A DNA stretch of 34,355 nucleotides from Methanomassiliicoccales archaeon (lineage in GTDB: Archaea; Thermoplasmatota; Thermoplasmata; RBG-16-68-12; SOIM01), in the NCBI GenBank assembly GCA_030593295.1, contig JAUVHO010000024.1:1-34355 (forward strand), written 5' to 3'. The notes below the pieces were generated by a model. The model was not told where the DNA came from, did no database searches, and worked only from the letters and a program-made list of their open reading frames with translations. Positions 22,694 through 31,400 of this stretch are shown here, piece by piece; the stretch's first letter is position 1; the number at the start of each line of letters is the position of its first letter. Both the position numbers and the translations under genes were made by a program.

Positions 22694-25273
22694 ATGAAAA
22701 TGAAACACAAATATGCGGCAGTTCTAGCATCATTCCTCATGGTGACGATGGCCTTCGCTATCGTCGCTACTGCTGAGGACGACGCTCCAAGCGTGCCAAA
22801 GATGTCGGCTCTTGAGAAGCACCTGCTCATGCGACAAGAGCTTGAGCAACAGAAAGCCGAGGGCTTTGCGCCGAACATAGAGAGCATCGAGACAGGCGCC
22901 TTCACGTACACCGACGGACCCTATCCGACATTCAATGACGATGGGAGTCCACCCGGAACTGAGCACATGCCATGGGGCAGTGACTATGTGTCTGACCAAA
23001 ACTACTATCCGCCAACTAATCCTGGCGGTTGGTATTCGCCAGACAACATGGGCGGTGCCGGTGAGTTCTCCGGCGGTGATAGCCATGAGCAGTTCATCAT
23101 CGGCGATCAGAACGGAAACGGCGTCCTTGAGTGGTTGGCCGGATTCAGCTATAGACCCTTTGGTGAGGACGGCATAGACAACGACGGTGACGGCTGCGTG
23201 GACGAGAAGACATACGGTGCGTGGGATGGCCAGACGGGATGCGATCTGATCCCCGACTCGATTACCTACTACGAGACCGGCGGTCTAGTTGACGCCGGTG
23301 GCGATGAGGGAGACCTGATCACAAACGTGGATTGGTACTCTGGACTAGATGCTACCGAGATCTACAGGGCATTCGTCACACCGAAGTGGATGGCATACCA
23401 GCTTCGAGGGCGTACCAACTATCCTCAAATAGCAGGTGAGTTCATCACCTACTATGCGTCTGAGAGCCAGAACGGTGTGAACGCCAATCCAGAGATGGAC
23501 AGCGACATGTCCGACCAATACGTCGGAAGCATCGATGCTCGAGGATTCCCCGCTAGACCACCCGTCGACCGCGCCTGCGCTGCTGGGTACAGGCTCTATA
23601 TGGGCGTTACCTTCCAGCGAGACGATGGTTGGGTGGTCACAAGTTGGGACCTCATGGAGAGCTTCGACGCCCACGACTGGAACGGAGACGGAGATAGAAG
23701 CGATAGAATAGCGGCCTACTACGCCATCGATCCTTCTACTGGCAATTGCAGAGACAACGCTGTGAACATCGGTGTTTACGGTGTCTATCAGACCACCAGT
23801 GGAGATCTCGTTACTCCTATGTATACGTACGAGAACAACGATGGTCGTGATTGGGACAATGACGGGTCTATGTTCGAGTATCAGAAGATATACCACGAAG
23901 TAGAGAGCTCCTGGGCCATGAAGGGTCCAATGTACACCTCGTACACCTTCACGGCAAACGTCCCCGCATGGGGATTCGGATGGAATGCGCTCTATGAGTC
24001 TGGCACGTACAGGACATACCCACTGAAGTTCGGAGTTGGCTTCCAGACATACTCCGGTCCACCGTGGATCTATCGATCCTGGCTCGTTCTGACGGAAGAA
24101 GAGGACGGCGACCGGTCTACATATCTCCCGCGGTACTACATCGGCTACGGAATGCCAGTGCAGGCGCTTGGTGGCGAGTGCTTCCAGATAGTGAACTATG
24201 AATCCCAGCTCTATAATCTGGGCATCCAGCTGATGCCAGGTCGAATGGGCGACGCTAACGGCGACGGGGATTCCGGCGACTTTGCAATCGGATACTACTG
24301 TCCTGAGAAATCAGGTGGTGGAGGAAGCTGGATCGTCGAACCGACATCCAAGTTTGCTCAAGGTCTGTACGCAACACCAATGCCCTTCGTGATGGGCGGA
24401 CAGAATATCTACTACGACGCAGGCGGCGTCGCAGGTGGTCTGGTCATGACACCAGTAACCTTCTACGAAACCTCGCAGCACGATGACATGGACGGAAACC
24501 TCGTTCTCAGTGCCGGCAATCCGGGCTGTGGAGCAATGTACTACTGGGTACAGTTGACTAAGCCGGAATTCGAGGTCGTTCCTGGTTCGCTAGACTGGGT
24601 CTTCACTGGAGACGTACAGCCTGGCGGCACCGTTATCGGGACGTTCAAACTCTTGAACACCGGCGGGATCAACATAAAGATCAAGGAGGACGGTGGAGTC
24701 GAGAACGACATGGGATTCAAGCATCAAGGCCTGAGCGCCAAAGATCAGATCGGACCTGACGGAACGATCGAGCCTCAGGAGACCGCTACTTTCTTCTTCG
24801 CCCTGACTGTGTCTGCTGGTGCGCCAATAGGCCCACTTGATGTCAAAATCATCGTGAGCTACGGAGGTGTGACCAAGGAGGGTGTGATCACTCTACCGAT
24901 CATCCTAAAGATGTTCGGAGATGAACAATCCTGCTACCGGCACAGGCAGAACGCACTCAGAACTCTGAGAGCGTTCGACATGGACGACGACGAAGGTATG
25001 CTACACAACCTTGAGCCTGGTGACCTGGTGAACCTCGGTGGTGCACTGATGGGCCCTGAAGATGCTATCCTACTGCTTGTTTCCTGGTTCGAAAATGGTT
25101 GCGGGGGCGGCGATGACGTAGAACACGCCCACTCAGCTTCTTCAAGCCTTACCGGTTCGTACGGTATGGGCATGCAGTACTGGGGATTCGCACCCGGCCA
25201 GGAAGAAGGCAACGAGGGTAACGGAAACGGTGGCTTGACAGGACAGGACCGCAAGGACGTCTACGGCTTCTAA
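22694..25273 (+). CDS. Large secreted acidic protein with calcium-type loops, unknown family
   Basis: 859 residues. A signal peptide (about 1-27, cleavage after ATA) exports it. No membrane anchor follows, and the C-terminus is a Gly/Asn-rich tail, so it is either released or held to the surface by other means. Several DxNxDG-type loops could bind calcium: DQNGNGVLEW (138-147), EDGIDNDGDGCVDE (158-171), DWNGDGDRSD (328-337), DWDNDGSMFEY (386-396) and GDANGDGDSGDF (519-530). Residues 625-740 look like an Ig-like beta-sandwich. Nine cysteines (168, 183, 295, 352, 496, 536, 612, 747, 803). A strong AAGGAGGAG and a long leader suggest high expression, so a structural surface protein is possible. 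I recognise no family or catalytic motif. Confidence 0.85.
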   Translation: MKMKHKYAAVLASFLMVTMAFAIVATAEDDAPSVPKMSALEKHLLMRQELEQQKAEGFAPNIESIETGAFTYTDGPYPTFNDDGSPPGTEHMPWGSDYVSDQNYYPPTNPGGWYSPDNMGGAGEFSGGDSHEQFIIGDQNGNGVLEWLAGFSYRPFGEDGIDNDGDGCVDEKTYGAWDGQTGCDLIPDSITYYETGGLVDAGGDEGDLITNVDWYSGLDATEIYRAFVTPKWMAYQLRGRTNYPQIAGEFITYYASESQNGVNANPEMDSDMSDQYVGSIDARGFPARPPVDRACAAGYRLYMGVTFQRDDGWVVTSWDLMESFDAHDWNGDGDRSDRIAAYYAIDPSTGNCRDNAVNIGVYGVYQTTSGDLVTPMYTYENNDGRDWDNDGSMFEYQKIYHEVESSWAMKGPMYTSYTFTANVPAWGFGWNALYESGTYRTYPLKFGVGFQTYSGPPWIYRSWLVLTEEEDGDRSTYLPRYYIGYGMPVQALGGECFQIVNYESQLYNLGIQLMPGRMGDANGDGDSGDFAIGYYCPEKSGGGGSWIVEPTSKFAQGLYATPMPFVMGGQNIYYDAGGVAGGLVMTPVTFYETSQHDDMDGNLVLSAGNPGCGAMYYWVQLTKPEFEVVPGSLDWVFTGDVQPGGTVIGTFKLLNTGGINIKIKEDGGVENDMGFKHQGLSAKDQIGPDGTIEPQETATFFFALTVSAGAPIGPLDVKIIVSYGGVTKEGVITLPIILKMFGDEQSCYRHRQNALRTLRAFDMDDDEGMLHNLEPGDLVNLGGALMGPEDAILLLVSWFENGCGGGDDVEHAHSASSSLTGSYGMGMQYWGFAPGQEEGNEGNGNGGLTGQDRKDVYGF

Positions 25274-25309
25274 GCCAAAGTTGTCTAACGCCTAAACCAA
25301 AAACCAACC

Positions 25310-25341
25310 TTCTTCCCTTTTTTCTATATTTTCATTCTTCT
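25310..25341 (+). terminator. T-rich terminator after the 859-residue protein gene
   Basis: A run of pyrimidines, TTCTTCCCTTTTTTC followed by TATATTTTCATTCTTC, begins about 37 bases after the stop codon. T-rich tracts on the coding strand are the usual archaeal termination signal. Confidence 0.55.
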
Positions 25342-25446
25342 CTGGCTTCTTCATTGATAATTACTCCTGACACGCATCAGTAACTAACTTCATAGCTGAA
25401 GCTGGGTACTAACATCAGGACAAATCGAGAGTGTGGGGGAGGAGTT

Positions 25447-28400
25447 CTATTTCTTCACCCTTCGGACAGGCTTCATGAGCTGTACCGCCGGCTCCCCTTC
25501 GACCTCATCTTCTTCCGGTCCTTTCGCCTCTTCATGCTCCTTCCACGCATCGACATCCACAACCTCTTCAGGCTTCTCTTCTTCCTCCGTCTCTTTGCCT
25601 TCTTCAGAGGTTTCATCCTCCTCAGCCTCGCGCTCCTCGTCCATTTCCTTCCTGACCTCTTCCGCTATCAGTTCATCTTCGTCCGCTTCTCTCTTCCTCC
25701 TCCACATGAAGAAGAACATAACGGTCGCGACGACTGCCATCACAACGGCCAGAATGACAAGGATGAGCCAGGTGATATCATCAGCTGCTTCCACTTCAAC
25801 CTGAACGGTTATCTCATAGCTACCCTGCAGCAGGAGCGTGTCGTATGCCGTCGCGTTGATATTCACACTGCCAGGTCCGTAGCTGCTCGTATCCCATACG
25901 TAGCTCCACGTTCCATCCGTCGAGTTGTAGCTGCTCGTTACGTCGATCTGAGATCCACCGCCGATCTGTATCAGAATTGACTGGATGCCTGAGTCATCGA
26001 ACGCGGTTCCTCTTATGGTCATCTCATCTCCACGTGTTATCGCGAAACCGTTTGGAGGATAGGTGATGGTGACTATCGGTCGATCGATGTCCAACATAGT
26101 GGTGAACGACCAGATGTATGGGGAGGTCAACAAGTTGCCGTCAGAGTCGGAGACGTTGGCTATTGTCACGGTGTAGGTCCTTGATGGAAGCAGGTTGTCA
26201 TCAGGATCGAATGTCAGGGTCTTGGTTGGTGTATCATAGGTCAACTGACCGCCGACAAGGTCGCCGCTCAACTCCTCCCTAACCTCGACATTGCCCAGTG
26301 TCAGCGTCGTCTCGTCCATGATATCGTCGAATGTCGCTGTGATGTTGGTATCCTGCTTGACATCATCCTCATCGGAATATGGTGTCGTGTTCACTATGTA
26401 TGGTGGGATCGGGTCCGGCGTCTTGAGAGTGAACCTGTGGTCATCCTGCGGCGATCCTTCTGGAATTCCATCCTTGTCCCCGTCCAATGGGTTGTTTGCG
26501 AGGTCCTTGACTCCGTCAATGTTGTCCCCGGAGATGATTATCGTATACGTTGTGTCGTAGTCCAGCCCTCCGTGGGGGGTGAGAACGAGCGTCCTGCTCG
26601 CCGTGTGCCAAACCGAATCTGCAAAGGGTTCCAGCGAGTATGTGCTCATGTTCACCTTGGCAGCTATGCCAGTGGCGAAGGTTGACTCTATCATCTGTTC
26701 GTTGAAGGTTATATTTATTACTGAGTTCAGGGGAACGTTGGTCGCTCCGTCCAAGGGGAAGTTGGTGACCACCTGCGGCGGGACATCGTCGATCGCAACC
26801 GTCAAGAACTCCCATGAGTAGTCGTCAACCGGGGAACCATCCAGAAAGCTGTTCTGGTTTCCGTCAAGCGTGTTCCCGTTCAGATCTTTGGCTCCTGAAG
26901 TCAGGTCTCCGGACAGTGTCATGTTGTATGGAACGCCGTTGAGCAGTGGGATTTTTGGGATGACGGTGAACGTCCTGGCCACGTTGTCGAATGTAGTCAC
27001 TCCGAAGCTGCCAATCACCAATGGCGTTCCGTCCTCCTTGATGGTGAGCGCTGATTCCACCGAGGTCCAATCCATTATCTTGTTGAACGTAAGGACTATG
27101 CTCGCATCCAGAGGTATGTCTGAGCCGGTCGGAGCTCCTATCACGGTTGGCGTGGACTCCATCGAGAATGACCAGACGTGGTCGTCAAAGGGCGGTCCCA
27201 TCGGAAAACCGTCCTGATTGCCGTCGAGGAAAACACCAACCTCGCTCTTGGCAATTGATGAATCTATAGTGACAGTGTACATCTTGGAGTAATCAAAGGT
27301 GAAACCTGAGAACGTGAACGTGTGCCGGTCCGTGGTCCAGCTTGTAGTGAATGAGGTGTTGTCCCAGATTGTGAAGCCATCGGTGATGCTGAACGAGTCT
27401 TGAACTGATGTGGCATCCATGGGTACGTTAAAAGCCATCGAAACGTTGGTCTTGACACTGACGTCCATCTCCCCGGCAGATGGTGTTGTCGACCCCACGC
27501 TTGGGAGGTTCGCAGTTCTGAACGTCCACCAGAAATCGTCTGTGGGATGCATCTCAGAGACATTGTTCTCGTTGCCGTCCAAGAAGAACCCTTCGGTGTC
27601 CCTCGCAATACTGGAATTGAAGCGAGCTTTGTATGTGGTTCCGTAGTTCAAAGGTGCGAACGGACCAAAGGTGAAGTTACGTGTTGCCGCGTCATAAATG
27701 GGAAGGCCAACCACAGGCGCACCGGTAGTGAATTCTTCAAGTGTGAACGCGAACTTGAGAGTCGTTTCGTCCATATCCTTGCTGAACTCGGCCCACACGG
27801 TGACGTTCGCCAGATGATCGGGGCCTATTGGTCCCCAGTTCCTAACGATGGGCTTGTAGCAGACTGTTACGTTTACCCAGGTGGTATCGATGTCATGATT
27901 CCCGGACACGTCTGAAACATCCAAAGTGATCAGGTAACTGCCTGGGAGATCGAATTGATGGATAATGAGCATCCCTTGGAGGAATATGGGGCCAGTTCCA
28001 TCGTTGAAAGTCCAATTGAAGGTCAAATCGTTGATTGGGTTGTTGTCAGTGGTGCCGCTTCCGTCAAGAGTTACAGACTCCCCAGCACATATGTTGAAGG
28101 AAGGTCCGGCCTCAGCCACTGGAGCGGGATCAAAGTCAACGATGACATTCATGGTATCTGTATCGAAGTTGCCAGCTTCGTCTGTCACATTCAACGTAAC
28201 TACAAAGGTCCCAACCGTCAGGAATCCCGAGTATGTCGGGATCATCCCGTACAAAATCGCTCCGCCGGTTCCATTGGAGAAGAGCCATGTGTAGTTGAGA
28301 TCATGCGTCTGAGTGAAGTCGTCGTAGGACTGCCCCCCATCGAAGAACACGGTCTCTCCCGGGGCTATTGTCCAATCAGGACCCGCATCAGCAACAGGAT

Positions 28401-31400
28401 CGGTATTGTCAACCAGTCCAATTTGCACACATGAGGTTGTGTTGTCAAATAATCCCACCCAATCAGTGACATTAAGCTCAGCGCAGAAGGTACCCGTCAG
28501 GTTGAACCATATTGCGGGTGTGATGGCTTCCGATATGTTGCCCCCCTCGAACGTCTGGACTCCCGTGCCGTTGTCCACGTCGATTACCCACCACATTATG
28601 CCCTTGTTATCTGATGAATTTACTCCGCTGAACACAACCTGGGCTGGCGCCAGAAAAGCCGGCACTGGAGGCTGATGGTCGAGAACTGCTACGGGTGGGA
28701 CCTTGTCCACCACCTCTGTATGGAAAGAGAACACATAGTCATCTACACCTGGACCATTCTGAACTCCGTTCCTGTTTCCGTCCAGGTACTTCCCCCACTT
28801 GTCCTGCGATCCTCCGCCTATGTTGACCGTATAATGTCTATCATACTCCAACAGGTACGTGGGTGGGTCGTTCAAGGACAGAGTGAGCAGAGTGCTGCCC
28901 TCTTCCCAGGTGAAGTCCGCTGATACACCGGGGGAAACTGGATCATCGTCCTTTACCGTAACAAATGTGCGACTCTCATTCATCGGTTTGGTGAACCATA
29001 TTCTGACTTTCTCATTGATCAGAACACCCTCTTGACCTGACACGGGGTAGGTTCTCTCTATCATGGGCAGTGTCACGTCCCTGCACATGGTCACGATCAC
29101 GTCCCGACTCTCGGTCATCAAAGCCTGAGGCGAGGCGCAGCCTATGTCGATGTTCTTCTTGGCCTTGATGGAGTGTGGGGTGAAATAGACCTTATCTCCA
29201 TCATCGTCTCCAAAGTGGTTGCCGTTCTTGTCCGATTCTATGAACTCAGTGACGATTATCCAGTTCAGCTCACCCTTGTCGTCGGTCAGTAGCGTCCTCG
29301 TGTACCCATTCCTGGCGCTCTCGAAATACTCGATGTTCCCAGTGTCCGGCAACGACAAGTTCGTGGTCCCCACTAAGAGGTCGAGATCACCGTCTCCGTT
29401 GTAGTCAAGTACGGTGGCTGCCGAGAAACCGCCCAATTGAATCGGGTTCAGACCGGACCTGTTCGTGTAGAAAGGTCCTCCCCAGAGAAGGGTTCCGTTC
29501 TCGCAACTCAGATAGAGCCTGACCTGGCCCAAGGATGAGAGTATCAGATCTCGTCTCCCGTCGTCGTTCCAATCCACCACGTGCGGGATCGCGTCAACGA
29601 ACGTCCTAGCCGGTGTTCCGTCCGTCATCCTAGCTATGTCAGCCGCGGTGAAATTGAGGAAGGATCCAGGGCGTCTTTCGAATATGTTCACCATACCCAT
29701 TCCGTCTCCGATGACCAGGTCCCAGAAACCATCTAGGTTCCAGTCACCGATGGCCGGTGCTGCCTTGCCGGGTCCGCTTACGTTGACATACCCTAGGAAT
29801 GTGTCATTCTCATCAACGAGGTTGAAGAAACTGTAGAACTCCAGATCAGCGCCGTTCCTCTTGTACCAGTGGATCCGTCCCCAGCTATCTCCAATGACTA
29901 CATCCGGTTCTCCGTCAAAATCAAGGTCATACGCGTATGGTCTGGCACCTCCGGGGAGGTCCCCTCTCGACAGAGTGGGCTGTAGCTCGTATGTATTGTC
30001 CCCCCGGTTCTTGTACCACTGGACATCCCCGTCGTTCTCACCGACGATGAGATCGTCGAACCCATCTTCGTCCCAATCCACAACTGTTGGCGAAGGACCT
30101 GCCGACGTGGCCAGCGGAGCAAAGCCTGAGTCGAGGTGTCCCATGAACGCGAGACCGTCCCTCTCAATCGTTATCGTGGTGTCCGGAACGTAGAATCCGC
30201 TGCGGTCCACAACCTTGACATGGAGGTACCACTGCGTTTCCAGTACAGACTCATCATCTCCATAGTACGTCAGGGTCCTGTCGAAGGTCGTGTTGAGTGC
30301 TATGGCATGGGCCTTATTGGTGATATTGAAGCTCATGACGTATGCGTCTATCGTGCTGTTGACGATGTAAGGCGTGGAGTTGTCTGCGTACACTCCTATG
30401 CCACCAGTGATCAGGCAATCCTCAATGTATGGTTGGGAGTTGCTGGTCGCTTTCACCCCTGAACCGTTCCCTCCCGTCGTGTCGACCCCGAGATTCCCGT
30501 CTCCAGCGATTATGACGTTGCTTATGATAGTGGTAGTAGAATTGTTGACGGCATACACACCGCTTCCGCCGTCACCGCCAATGCTTAGATTGGGATCTGT
30601 AGCCGCTTCCGCCGCTCCACCCACCCCTCCGATTATTACGTTGTCCAATATGTATCCGGTGGAGTCGTCCAAGTAGATTCCGTGTCCTCCTTGGCCCCCG
30701 TAGATATCCATCCCAGGTGAGGCAACGCCCAGTCCGCCAGTTCCTCCACTTATGTTCTTGTTGTTGGTGATCGTGGCATTCGATCTCAGGAGGTATATTC
30801 CTACGCCCCCCATCTCTCCCACGCCGGCAGTCCGGTTCCCGTCTCCTCCCTTAATCATGACATTGTTATTGATATCTGGAGAAGAGTCCTTGGCATATAT
30901 TCCGATGCCGCCCTTGTAGCCCTGTAACGAACCGTGATAGCCAATACCTTGCGGACAGGCATTGTTCGATACCTTCACATCCCCACCAAGGATGTCTGAG
31001 AGGTTTCCCTTCAGCGTCAGAGTTCCGTCACCAACGTTCTCAAAGTACTGAACCCTTCCAGACAACTCCCCGACAAGCAGGTCCAGATCACCATCGGCGT
31101 TCCAGTCGTCCACATAGGGACAGGCGTAGCCACTCACTCTCAAGGGACTTCCGTCTGCCCATAGATTTCCGGATACTGTGAAATTGAAACTGTCTCCCGG
31201 GACGTTATTCCTCTTCCAGAAGTAAACATATCCTTGCGAATCACCGACTATCAGGTCATCCCATGAGTCTCCGTCCCAATCCCCAACTGCGGGTGAAGAG
31301 CTCATGCCCGGGGTTCTGATGTTCCACCCGGTTTCGTTGTGTGCCCTTCCATGGGATGAGAAAGTCTCGTCACCGTCGTTAGTGAACAACCAGACAAAAC

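Noticed and set aside
23345-23896. 183-residue minus-strand open frame inside the 859-residue protein gene
   Set aside because: A shadow frame: the plus strand has a signal peptide, strong ribosome site and a long continuous frame.
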